From NCBI GenBank assembly GCA_002633025.1, contig NMRB01002317.1, positions 8,498 through 72,497 on the forward strand: 64,000 nucleotides of DNA. Direction: 5' to 3'. The stretch comes from Notospermus geniculatus. Its lineage: Eukaryota > Nemertea > Pilidiophora > Heteronemertea > Lineidae. Made by a program: the position numbers and the translations under genes. Positions 21,275 through 30,930 of the stretch are shown piece after piece (the stretch's first letter is position 1; each line of letters opens with the position of its first letter). Under the pieces are notes generated by a model. That model ran no database searches, was not told where the DNA came from, and saw only the letters and a list, made by a program, of their open reading frames with translations.

Positions 21275-22206
21275 AGAAGCATTGGCATGATTGGGCTGCT
21301 TTGGCACGACTGTTAGAAGTCAATGCATACAGTGGAAAAGGTCCGGAACGAAATTTGATTGGTTGGAGCCCTAATTTGGAATATAATAGGAATTCCCTTA
21401 AAATTAAGCCATGCACGTCGACATGGTCGAGGCCTACAAAAGGAAACCATGGTAACGAGACGCGTGCACGTTCAATACAACTATTGGTGCCTACCAAATA
21501 TGGCAAACAATGGTTTGAATACAAAGAAGTTCAATATAGATATTTTGGGCGAAAGGATTTTGTAAAATCTCCGACAGCGACCGGCTGAACGACAATATTT
21601 ATATGCAGCGGGAATTCCCTTCTTCATGATAACGTTATCATTTTTCCGCGATCTTATTCCAAGATTCAAGGAATTGCAATAGATAAACATGTTAAGAACA
21701 ATTTGAGCATATTGGTAATTTGAAGTTCGATCTGACGACTTCAAAAAATGCATTTGAAAGTGTGATAAATTCACAGTAGAGGCCTCCTGCGCATGTCCAG
21801 GTTGACTACTTCCGGTCTTCAATAATATTCTATTGGCTCTGCTGTGGAGGTAGGCGTCGACTGAGCCGATTTAGCTACGTCACCGTACTATTTTTAGGAG
21901 GGCTTTCTCCATGTTGTGGCCGTTCTCCGAAAGGTGACGCCTCTATAGCAAATTCCCTTCCTAACAGTCGTGTTGGCGAGAGGGGTTGAACCAATATACA
22001 TGTAAGCTGGTCTAAGTGGTCTGTTGAGTGTTGGAACTTGAGACTGGCTTTCCAGTCCATGGCGTTTTCGGTATCATCACTATATGGATTTCCTATAGTG
22101 GTGCTGCCGACAGTGCGCCAGCTATTACCACGTGGTAATGTTATTTACCTCGACATATGTCACATTTTTGTGGGAAAGGACTTTCCTGGGCAATAAATAA
22201 ATCGAG
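21275..22206. other. Spacer, no gene seen
   Basis: Short ORFs on both strands show no family resemblance. Ends with a palindromic ACCACGTGGT (22127-22136) shortly before the mariner element. Confidence 0.4.
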
Positions 22207-22485
22207 TATCGGGTGTCCCAAAGAAAGTAGACACTTTTTGTCTCGCAATATCTCATTTATTTGACAACCAAATTCTTTGAGAATTTACAGAGACCACCTT
22301 CAGCATATCGTCAGCAAGCCCTGGAAATATCAAAGGTATCGGATGTAATTCCTCTAAGTAGTGTCCAAATCAAAATTGCATGTCCAAAAATACAATATCA
22401 GAGAAAATTACCTATTTCAACTAATGTTCGATGTGCCCTCCATCCTCTTCTACCACCATTCTCAGCTGCATACAGGCACTATCAT

Positions 22486-22815
22486 CTGTCAATAAGTGGG
22501 GCCCCTCCCATACCAGTCGTGTGACACAAGCCTACTTCGAGGGGCCACTCCAGAGTTCAGGAAAGATGAGTGGTCTCCTCAAAGTCCTCATTGCAACCAC
22601 ATGCACTACTCGAAATGGGACTCTCTCAAAGAAAAGGTGTATCGCGCGAACGAAATAAAAAATTCAAATAGGAGGAGTTAAAAGGCAAGATCCGAGTTTC
22701 TTGGGAAGAAATTTCATTAGTCAAAAATGCGTCAGAGCATTTCAGAATGGAAGAAAGGGCTGAGAATGGTGGTAGAAGAGGATGGAGGGCACATCGAACA
22801 TTAGTTGAAATATGT
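22486..22815 (+). pseudogene. mariner transposase remnant, catalytic residue lost
   Basis: Fragments in shifting frames match the C-terminal half of mariner transposases: GPSHTSRVTQAYFEG, then DEWSPQSPHCNHMHYSKWDS, LKEKVY and a tail KIRVSWEEISLVKNASEHFR. The canonical third-aspartate motif SPDxNPxDY reads SPHCNHMHY here, so both aspartates are replaced by histidine. The frame also changes around 22545-22565 and a stop follows NSNRRS at 22679. Clearly non-functional. Confidence 0.75.
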
Positions 22816-22831
22816 AATTTTCTCTGATATT

Positions 22832-23248
22832 AGATAGTTTTAGCAAGCTTTCGTTTTACATTTACGATTACGATTTAACGACGTCATGACGTTATTACAG
22901 AGTGACGTGACGCCTTGTGACGCGATGGTGCGTCATCTGACGTAAAATGCTTTCCGTGTATGATAAAATGTTGTCGATGTATCCCATGTTTGTCCGGCTC
23001 TCAAAGACACATAGGTCCACCATTTTATTTGTAATCTTCACTACAACTTGGACATTTACCCATTATTAGGTGTGTCAAATTGAAAGCGATTTATTTGATT
23101 ACAAACGTGAAAGATTTGACGTTGATTAAATCGTAAGTTTCTTACGTGTAGCAAGCGACTTGCGCGTAAAAAACTCCCGCATAGCCGACGTCATGACGTT
23201 TTCAAATCGTAATCGTAAATGTAAAACGTAAGCTTGCTAAAACTACCT
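22832..23248. mobile_element. Nested MITE (AGRTAGTTTTAGCAAGC)
   Basis: 417 bp. TIR AGATAGTTTTAGCAAGC at the left and GCTTGCTAAAACTACCT at the right, continuing through ACATTTACGATTACGATTT and CGTCATGACGT. It interrupts the mariner arm between GATATT and GTATTTTTGG, with ATT on both sides (22829-22831, 23249-23251). The uninterrupted arm at 22390-22410 gives the empty-site sequence. Confidence 0.8.
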
Positions 23249-23439
23249 ATTGTATTTTTGGACACGCAATTTTGATTTGGACAGTACTCACAGGAATTAT
23301 ATCCGATTCCTTTGATATTTGCAGGGATTGCTGACGATATGCTGAAGGTGGTCTCTGTGAAGTCTCAAAGATTTTGGCAGACAAATAAGTGAGATATTGT
23401 GAGACAAAAACTGTCTACTTTTTTTTGGGACACCCGATA

Positions 23440-23990
23440 TATCGAAGAAGACAAACATGGAAAACAATATGATTTCTTTTGTTTGATGACCTCTTACGTT
23501 CGGGCCAATTCCATGCCGCCTCGTAAATATAGTACATCGGCTGTTCCCCATAATAGCCTATAAACCTATCGCTGAACATAGAGGTACATGTAGGCCTACC
23601 CAAAACAAATTTACTGAAGAAATGAAACAAAAATGATAGCAGCTGTTCGGATGACAGATGTGCCCACCACCAACAGCCACTTGTCTACTGGAGCATGGAG
23701 GTATCTTATAAATACCTCCATGTTCTGCTCAATAAGAGAAAAAGCACAGAGGTTACTGGGTCTCCAATTGAGATGACATTGTCTCCAACTGGTTAAAATG
23801 ATTCTTAGCTGTTTCCACCGGATTGTCTGTTGTCTCGAATCAAATAAACAAGTGATGTCTCCATATTTAAAAAAAACTTTTCACACCCAGTGGGTTTCGA
23901 ACCCAGGACCCTCTGATCCACCACACCACCGAGCTCCTCATATGAGCAGATTTTGGTTCCCCTCGATCAGTTTGTTTCCAATTTTCTCCA
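23440..23990. other. Spacer with a tRNA-like block
   Basis: No gene. 23886-23945 on the minus strand resembles a tRNA head (GGTGGTGTGGTGGATCAGAG, B box CCTGGGTTCGAAACCCACT) followed by a T-run that would end pol III transcription. The 23695-23735 stretch is a small hairpin (GGAGGTATCTTATAAATACCTCC). Confidence 0.45.
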
Positions 23991-23991
23991 G

Positions 23992-24200
23992 CTGATGCCC
24001 TGTCCCATCGACTGGAGAACTGAGAAAACTCAAACTGAGTGGACTCCAGTTGCAGTTATCTCCAGTTAAGTCGATGCAAGAGGGCTCCAACCTTAGAAAA
24101 CTGGGTACTCATTCTGTGTTCGAGTAGCTAAGGAACTCATTTTAGGGACAAAATAGTAGGCTGGAGATGAGATCGATTTTTTTCTGTGTTCAGGCTGGCA
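23992..24200. repeat. Repeat copy, inverted partner at 59490-59725
   Basis: CTGTCCCATCGACTGGAGAA, then GATGCAAGAGGGCTCCAACC and TTTTAGGGACAAAATAGTAG recur in reverse complement at 59490-59725, 35 kb away, with good conservation. Non-coding, presumably a MITE-type family. Confidence 0.75.
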
Positions 24201-24844
24201 CTTTCTAGACCGAAATCGCAGAAAAGACTGCTCAAAAGTGAGATTTCAGGCATCATCTCCAAAGGGCACGCTGATGGGCTATGAGTTATCGTCCTCCCCG
24301 CGCCTATTTTTGACGCCGCGCAAATTCATTTTTGTCGCAGTTGCTACATGTAAGTCACTGCAAATTGCATTTTAGCATCAACTTGCGTGTCACAGCTGGA
24401 GTATCAATTCAGGCTAAGTGAGCATTGAAAATCCACAAATTCATCCTAAATTTTTCAATCTTGATCCTAAAAATTTCTAATTTAGTCTTACATGTATTTT
24501 TAGGGCGATTCCTAAAAATTACAATTTTTTTTCAAATGGGGTCTCCGCCAAAACACTCACAGTTAAAAATATTTGTAAATTTACAGCAGTATCTGTAAAT
24601 TTACAGCAGAATTTTCACCTCATGGTTGCTGTAAAATTCATTTTACTGCAAACTGCTGTTTTTTTACTGGAATTTAGCAGCAAGATTACAGTTTCGCAGT
24701 TTTAAAGACACAATTTTTTGCAGAATTTATATCATTTTGCTGTCAAAATACAGAAAACGGGTGCTGTCAAAATACAGAAAAAGTGTTGTGTTACTCTGCT
24801 GCCACCATTTGCTGTAAACATTTTGCTGTTAAATTTTTTTACAG
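24201..24844. other. AT-rich intronic spacer
   Basis: No gene. Repeated TTTACAGCAG / CTGTAAAAT motifs (24590-24840) form an imperfect inverted repeat. The stretch ends in a strong acceptor-like sequence TAAATTTTTTTACAG at 24844. Confidence 0.45.
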
Positions 24845-24890
24845 CAAGTGTCTCGCCTATACTCGCCTATGCTGACTATACAGGCGAACC
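24845..24890 (+). pseudogene. Possible CLCA exon start, cut by a MITE
   Basis: After the acceptor at 24843-24844, phase 0 reading gives QVSRLYSPMLTIQAN. CLCA proteins continue after the exon at 12342-12521 with a segment like 'A-(Q/E)-V-S-x-G-Y-S-P-V-L', so the order, phase and sequence fit weakly. The MITE at 24891-25059 then interrupts it. The reading beyond the MITE (from 25065) does not look CLCA-like. A short match, so treat as a hint. Confidence 0.3.
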
Positions 24891-25059
24891 AGGTGTGAAA
24901 GAAATCCAAGTCCCCCAGGAACCAAAGTCCGGTCTTATTGTTCAGCGTGGGATTAGGATATATGGCTAGAGAGACCATGACCGTTCGAATATAGCCTTTC
25001 AATAGCGGGCTATTGTTTGGCGGACTTGCATTCCTAGGACGCCGATTCCTGTCACACCT
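24891..25059. mobile_element. MITE with 5-bp target duplication GAACC
   Basis: 169 bp from AGGTGTGAAAGAAATCC to GGAATCNGCG-type inverse ending TCACACCT. GAACC flanks both sides (24886-24890, 25060-25064). Same family as the large element at 16116-17690. Confidence 0.75.
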
Positions 25060-25064
25060 GAACC

Positions 25065-26770
25065 CAACGCATTGTGTCCACACAGGCTGCGCAAGACTGC
25101 TGTTGAGACTGCTTTGCACAGACCTGTGTCCGCGCGCGGCGCATCACACAAAAAATTGTTAGTTTCTAACGCGAGCCACATCAAAACCTGAACTGGGTGA
25201 TCACGTGATCTACTCCGCCACGAAAGTAGATCCTAGGAAAATAGCGACATGAGGCTTATTTCTTGCAAACTTTGCAAATAATTGACTGATATTTCATTTC
25301 TGGTGAGAAATTGTCATACATATGACATTGTTGAGAAGAAAAGGATGATATTTGGGTTATGACCCCGACAGCTAGTTCACTTCAGTGACGGAAGTAGGTA
25401 AGTGTCGTGACACTGTCGTCGTCTAACTGTCAGTGGCTAACATGACATGTACGGCATATCTCATACAATATAGGCCTATGTATGTCATAATCATGATGGA
25501 TAATGGGATTCCCACGCACAAAATGATGGGAGGCATCCTAGGTATGCCTATTCTGCAATTTATAAAGGCTTGAACTGAGGAATCAACCGCCATCTTGAAA
25601 ATGCAGCATGTAGTCCCAAATCTTCCCATGATGCCTTGAGCGCGCGGTGACAGGTAAGTGCGAGGTACGAGCGCTACCTGTCGTGACAATGGAACCCAAC
25701 GGGGCTAGCCCTGGCGGTGGGTTCGGGAAACAAACTAGATTTATCGGTTAGATATTGATCTAGTGGCGGCACCGCACGAAAGGATGTGTAACTATGTTTT
25801 TACCGCGCCACCACACAGCGAATCATACTCAGATAGAGTTCGCCTTGTCGCTATTTTTCGCATGTCTCCCTTTAATGACAGTCGATAAATATTTTATGAC
25901 CGACAATGATACTGTGGTGTGAATGGTTGGATCCAACGAATTATTCGGGAGGTTGAGATCAGCAACTTATCACGGATCTTTTCGGATAAAATTCTGTACA
26001 ATGAGGACAAATTTTGCGTATACGTATCAAGATTAGATCAGTGATAAGTCGCTGATCTCAACCTCCATTTTCTGGACATACGTTGGAATATATGACTGTC
26101 CATATTAGTTAATCCTAACAGTCCGCGACCCCTGACTGTCCGCGTGAAATGTGACACCAGGCACACCATATGGGTCATAAGACTAGTAAATACTTTTTAC
26201 ATGAATTTTGCAGTACAATGCACAAGAAAATGCTGTACAAATCTCAAGTAAAAGCATTTGCTACTCTTGTTAGATGTTAGTGGTAACGTCGTTACGGATT
26301 AATACAACTTGTCGCCATTTTATTCTCAAGTGGAGTCGACGATATAGTATTTATTAACTGAAACAAATCAACGTTTAGCATTAATGTACAGATTCCACAA
26401 GAAAGGCAGTAGTTCCAAGGCCCATCTATACACAAAACGTACTCATATTCAATACATACCAACAATTACATGTTTTTTGTGTAAAATAATTAGACGTTTA
26501 GTCTTCCAAAATGCAGGAGGTACGGTGATGTTGAAGAAAAGAACCTGGTGAAGAGTCAGTGGATGAAACTATTATGAATTTTGATACATATTATAACGGT
26601 TGCAAACTTCACTAAATGTGATTTGGAAGCCTCCTGGTGGACTATGAAACTAAATTGTTCATTGCTAACGCTGATTTATTTTACTTAATACATACTTTAT
26701 CGTGGATGATTAAAATATGGGCTGGTATTCATAAAAGTTGGCAAATGCTTTTACTTATGATTTGCTTACG
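25065..26770. other. Spacer, no gene seen
   Basis: 25951-26083 has inverted arms (GAGGTTGAGATCAGCAACTTAT facing its inverse in two blocks), another hairpin-type insertion. 26318-26345 resembles 13325-13350 (CATTTTNTTCTCAAGTGGAGTCGACGA, two blocks). The remaining sequence holds no supported coding region. Confidence 0.45.
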
Positions 26771-26868
26771 ATCCTTGCTCATGGGCGTACCTGATGTGGA
26801 GCTAGGCAGACTGCAAAAAGGCCGGGGCTATTCGTACCGTGACGGTGCAAATAACGCCAAACCAGATC

Positions 26869-27095
26869 TTATTCGTACCGTGACGGTGTGAATAGTGCGC
26901 CGTCGGTTCTTATTCGTACCGTGACGGTGTGAATAGTGCGCCGTCGGTTCTTATTCGTACCGTGACGGTGTGAATAGTGCGCCGTCGGTTCTTATTCGTA
27001 CCGTGACGGTGTGAATAGTGCAGGAATAGCTCTTATTTACACCGTCACGGTGGGAATAGTGCGTGGAGAATGATTATTCGTACCGTGACGGTGAT
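26869..27095 (+). repeat. 41-bp tandem repeat centred on ACCGTGACGGT
   Basis: Four near-identical units then two diverged ones. Each contains the self-complementary ACCGT-G/C-ACGGT core. It lies within the left arm of the Mutator-like element. Confidence 0.85.
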
Positions 27096-27451
27096 GTACA
27101 ATTTCTGCACCGTAACTCGGACAGTGGGCGACTGTGGGCAGCAGATCTAAAATGATATTTTAGCCTGGGCAATTTTCTTCCTTTGACGGGGTCCAGTGAC
27201 CCCATCTTTCACAGTTAAATGATGAAATGTTGGTCTCTGCTGTCTGATGATAAAATATTTTTCATAGGCCTAGGCTAGGCCCTAATTTTTTTAATAAAAT
27301 TTGGCTCAAGAATTACGCAGTTTCCCCGTTTTCCGACAGTCACACGGATCGACTCACGATATCGAAAAAAGACGAAAAGAGGAATAACACTAAGAGGAGG
27401 TAAAAGAAGAACTAAAAGAAAAGAAGAACTTAAAGAAAGTAAAAGAACTGT

Positions 27452-27530
27452 CATGACGGGGCTCGAACCCGCAGCCTTCCGTTTGATAACCACCCACGCA
27501 AACCACTCGGCCACTGAGGCTCATGCTACG
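27452..27530 (-). repeat. tRNA-like sequence
   Basis: Minus strand: A-box-like CAGTGGCCGAGTGGTTTGCG and B box GCTGCGGGTTCGAGCCCCG, followed by a pyrimidine-rich stretch. The leading AGCATGAGCCT and trailing GTCATGAC do not make a full acceptor stem. Probably a tRNA-derived segment picked up by the element. Confidence 0.5.
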
Positions 27531-28440
27531 AACTGTGGGGAATCATTAGATACTTTGCCCAAAAGCATTGATTATAAAACTTTATAAAACTTGTTTTCCT
27601 GGGAGTGGTTATAAATTAACGTTTTCATCAAGAATATTGAAAAAAAATCCGAGGCATTTTGATTGTGCGAGATGATACCGTACCGGTAACTTCATCTGGC
27701 ATGCCTTGAACACTGTTGAATGAAGCTCTCTGATTGGCTGTTTATGACGGTGTGAATAAGATCTGGTTTGGCGTTATTTGCACCGTGACGGTACGAATAG
27801 CCAGTGCGCTGCAAAAAACTCAAAACTGTGCTGCTAGGCTCCTTACCAGGACTAGGAAAAGGGATCACATCACACCAATCTTGCCAGATCTGCACTGGCG
27901 GCCTGTCAGAGTGCGCATTGAGTACCGTGTCCTCCTGATAACACATAAGGCGTTGCATCAGTTGGACAGTCCTGGGTACTTGGGGAACTCCTCAGTCTGC
28001 GTACGCCGGGGCGCAGGCTTCGGTCTTCAGATGATCCGTGGGTCCTTTCAATCTCAAGAGCCAATGGGAGTTACGGTGACCGGTGCAACGTTTTTCAGTG
28101 TGGCCGTTTTTCTGTGTGATTCCCATTTTTCGGAACACACAGGAAAAGGAACTCGCTGTTTCTCTGTGTGTCGCCCATTGTCCAGTCGCCGCTTATTCCG
28201 TCAGTCTATTGAATTGTCACACTGGCTCACGGGCCTCACAGAAAAGCCTTACAGGAGCCTGAGTGTTCTGGCTGCCAGACTGTGGAATTCCCTCCCTGCT
28301 CATATGCGCGCTCTTGACAACACAAATGTTTTTAAGAGATATCTCAAGACAGCTCTTTTTATCATTATTTTAGTTAATGTTTTATCTTCTTCTTTACTTA
28401 AATTGTTTTAATCATTTTGACTCTTATCTGTACAGTGCTT

Positions 28441-28982
28441 AGAAAATGTTTTAACATTCTTTAGCACTTTAAAGGAGCTGGACGTCCAAGTTGTAAACAC
28501 TCACTCACTGGTTCTCTATCCACGCGACGCCTGCGGTGCTGCCACCTATTGTCGGTGATATGTACTGATGTGAATATCGTGAGTGAGTTGCATTGGACCG
28601 GGCACCAGTCTAACGATCACGGGGCGCTACTGGTTCTGCCACCTTTACGAAGGAATAAAACTAGTTTGCCGACCATGTTTGTAAACAAACCAGCTTGTTT
28701 ACAACTTCGGCGTCTAACTCCTTTATTATTATTACTAGCTTTAGTACCCGGTAAACCGGGTGTTATTGTATAAGACACGGTACTTTGTGGGAATTTAGCC
28801 CAGCTGCGGACGTACCTCAGTGACGTGATGACGTCATTACGTCATACAGATTTCACACAACGTTTGTGACGTCATTGCTTTTGAATTTGATGAAAAACGC
28901 TTCTTAAAGCATAGTTTGGCCGATTTTAAAATTTTAACCTTGAAAAGATCACTCCTTGTATCAAGAGCAATGGAATAAGGTA
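28441..28982. other. Spacer between LINE tail and Ngaro-like element
   Basis: No gene. Contains TACCCGGTAAACCGGGTG (28744-28761) as a small hairpin and GTGATGACGTCATTACGTCA (28821-28840). Confidence 0.45.
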
Positions 28983-29351
28983 TACTTAGTATCCATAGTG
29001 AGTGACGTCCTGTGTCGTTGGATGTCAGTGGTTAAGAAATGGGGAATGAATCACTCGAAAACCGACAAACAATTGACAAGGGACGCCACACAAGAATCGG
29101 GCGGGCGGGCGGGGTTTTTTTGTCGTAAAGATGTGCCTCTACCGGGCCCCGGCCAGAGGGCTGGGGATTCCATACCCCACTCCTCGTCCCCACCATCTCG
29201 CTTCACCCCGCGTTCCAAAAACAGACTGAATAACGAACCTGGACATCACGTGCCCATGACGTCATCTCACTTTGGATTACTTAGTATCCATAGTGAGTGA
29301 CGTCCTGTGTCGTTGGATGTCAGTGGTTAAGAAATGGGGAATGAATCACTC
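28983..29351 (-). repeat. Split direct repeats (B2-A2-B1) at the 3' end of the Ngaro/DIRS-like element
   Basis: Two identical 74-bp copies, 28983-29056 and 29278-29351 (starting TACTTAGTATCCATAGTGAG), bracket 221 bp. Ngaro-type elements end in B1-A2-B2 with A1 at the 5' end. Here the two 74-mers would be B1 and B2 and the 221 bp A2. No A1 copy is seen next to the 5' end at 34667, so that end seems truncated. Confidence 0.65.
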
Positions 29352-29688
29352 TCCACCTCACACCGTCTTAGGTCCTCTGAGGGTTCTCGCCGTCTATTCC
29401 GTTCTCATTCATTGTGTCAATTCTAAATTTCTCGCAAACCTCACCCGAAACCTTAATTTAGAAGTGGCACAATGTCCCCATGTCCCTGCTACAACAAACC
29501 AAAAAAGGCGACGAGTCTGCAAGTTAACCAAATTTATTGCAATGGATAGATATATTGCATGGAGAATATATGTACAAGGTAATAAACAGAAACCGAACGT
29601 TCCTGAATGGCCCCAGTCTGCTAGAAGTCCCTCTGCTTGAACAAACGATGCTAGGCCCCTCCCCAAAACCCTTAAGCCCCAGCACCCC

Positions 29689-30870
29689 TTACAATTTCCC
29701 AAGAACTGATTCATCAAAATACTCGTCCTCTACAGCTCTCCATGCCCGGTCACTCCCTCCCTTTGACATTAATCCCGCCGCTACCGAAGCCTGGCCCAAT
29801 TTGGCGGTGCGGGCGTAGTGCTCCGCTGAGGATTGCGAAGCCCAGCCCACGTGTCTCATCATACTGCTGAGGTCACTGGCGGGATCCAGCGAGCGCAGCG
29901 ACACAGCACAACCCCCTCTGAAGCTGTGCGGCGTCTCTCCCTGATCCAAACCCAACCTGCCAAGATAGGCTTTCAGCCGGTCGTAAATAGCTTGATATTG
30001 CAAAGGCTGGTTAAGGACCCTGCCCTGCCTGACCGGTCTGAATAAATATCCCACCGTAAGGTCTATCCCCAACGCCTTGGCCTCATGCAAATATGATTCC
30101 AGCCCCAGAACTGGGCAAATGATCTCATCCGGGTTCCTGAAGATTGAGAAGACGTTTGGGTTGCTTACCCTACATGTCTTTCCCCAGGTATGTTTAATGA
30201 CGTAGCCCCTGTTTTGGGGGAGAGCCCTTACTTCCTGGGCTAGCATGAGCCCCACATCATGTGCCCGGTCGCCCCCAAAAAACATCAATTTCCACAGGGC
30301 CTGATCCCTTGCCAATATGAACCTCTCTGTCGTGGCAGTATTCTCCTGTGACAAATGCCTGCTTATATAATACGATATCAACACAAGCTTGGACATGAAC
30401 ATCGGTTTTGCCTGATTTCTGGACACATGCGCTCTGCTCTGCTCCGCCTTGAATTGTTTGGCATATATGGCTACTATCCCGGATCCTACTGGGTTACACC
30501 CCAGGCCGTACCATTCCGCTCCCCTGCCTTTATTCTCAAAAATCGCCTTGAGTTGCGCTATCTTTGTATTTACCGTGCCCAGAGCCAATCTCCTTGGGCA
30601 AGCGCAGGCTGGTTTTTTGTCCCCAATGGCCCTGCATTCCCTCTGGTGCACCGCCGTCTTCCCATCCTTGTCCTTGTACGCCAGGAAGATACATATGTCA
30701 TGAGGGGAGCAATCCTCTATCGTCTTACCGAGCTGCCCCAAAAACCCTTCAAGCTCAGACTCCAACTTAGACTTTCTCTTTTGATAGTTGGATTCCCTGT
30801 GCCTGTCCAACAACTCCTCAACCCTGCATTGGAGGCCGAAGAAATCCGGCGGTGTCCCGGATACTGTTTT
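29689..30870 (-). CDS. Tyrosine recombinase of a Ngaro/DIRS-type retrotransposon
   Basis: Integrates the element's circular DNA intermediate by site-specific recombination, replacing the DDE integrase of LTR elements. From the acceptor at 30871 it reads KTVSGTPPDFFGLQ. The catalytic set of the family is visible: R in FFGGDRAHDV, HxxR in TPHSFRGG, the downstream MRHVGWAS, and the nucleophile Y in SAEHYARTAK. About 394 codons, ending DESVLGKL at the stop 29689. No good ATG start: the ORF opens at a pyrimidine-CAG acceptor. Apparently intact. Confidence 0.85.
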   Translation of the reverse strand, partial: KTVSGTPPDFFGLQCRVEELLDRHRESNYQKRKSKLESELEGFLGQLGKTIEDCSPHDICIFLAYKDKDGKTAVHQRECRAIGDKKPACACPRRLALGTVNTKIAQLKAIFENKGRGAEWYGLGCNPVGSGIVAIYAKQFKAEQSRAHVSRNQAKPMFMSKLVLISYYISRHLSQENTATTERFILARDQALWKLMFFGGDRAHDVGLMLAQEVRALPQNRGYVIKHTWGKTCRVSNPNVFSIFRNPDEIICPVLGLESYLHEAKALGIDLTVGYLFRPVRQGRVLNQPLQYQAIYDRLKAYLGRLGLDQGETPHSFRGGCAVSLRSLDPASDLSSMMRHVGWASQSSAEHYARTAKLGQASVAAGLMSKGGSDRAWRAVEDEYFDESVLGKL

Positions 30871-30930
30871 CTGCAAAGAAGCAAAAACACCCATGTCAGA
30901 AAAGAAACCGAGTTGACACAAATGTTAAAC
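30871..30930 (-). other. Candidate 60-bp spliceosomal mini-intron between RNase H and recombinase
   Basis: Minus strand: donor CTG|GTTTAA at 30930, branch-like TTCTGAC 24 nt before the end, and a pyrimidine-rich TTTTTGCTTCTTTGCAG acceptor at 30871. The RNase H frame stops at the TAA inside this intron. Removing exactly 60 nt puts ...ARLCL in frame with KTVSG.... The donor is weak (GTTTAA) but the rest is textbook. Inferred, not shown. Confidence 0.5.

Larger units (their letters stand above)
22209..23437. mobile_element. mariner element (dead) with a nested MITE
   Basis: TIR TCGGGTGTCCCAAAGAAAGT (22209) against the inverse ending GGGACACCCGA (23437), with TA on both sides (22207-22208, 23438-23439). 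Subterminal arms of over 200 bp also pair (for example ACCACCTTCAGCATATCGTC against GACGATATGCTGAAGGTGGT). A transposase remnant lies at 22486-22815, and an unrelated MITE is inserted at 22832-23248. Confidence 0.85.
26820..27808. mobile_element. Mutator-like non-autonomous element, 9-bp target duplication CTGCAAAAA
   Basis: Inserted in the LINE above: CTGCAAAAA occurs at 26811-26819 and 27809-27817. TIRs start GGCTATTCGTACCGT and continue about 45 bp through GCAAATAACGCCAAACCAGA. The left arm contains four 41-bp tandem repeats (26869-27030) of the type TTATTCGTACCGTGACGG / TGTGAATAGTGCGCCGTCGG. The interior also holds a tRNA-like block. The first 8 bp of the two ends differ. A 9-bp duplication with long TIRs points to Mutator-like elements. 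Confidence 0.65.
26772..28440 (+). pseudogene. CR1/L2-like LINE C-terminus, split by a 989-bp insertion
   Basis: 26778-26819 encodes SLLMGVPDVELGRLQK. Coding resumes at 27818 with TQNCAARLLTRTRKRDHITP, then ILPDLHWRPVRVRIEYRVLL. Near the end it reads SLSVLAARLWNSLPAHMRAL and FKRYLKTALF, stopping near 28409. These are the signature C-terminal motifs of CR1/L2-group LINE ORF2 (RLQxxQNxAARL, LHWxPVxxRIxYK, LWNSLP, FKxxLKTxLF). The catalytic RT core is absent. 27975-28220 between the blocks is unlike the family and may be another insertion. The 3' end carries CACTCACTCACTGG (28498-28511). Confidence 0.75.
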
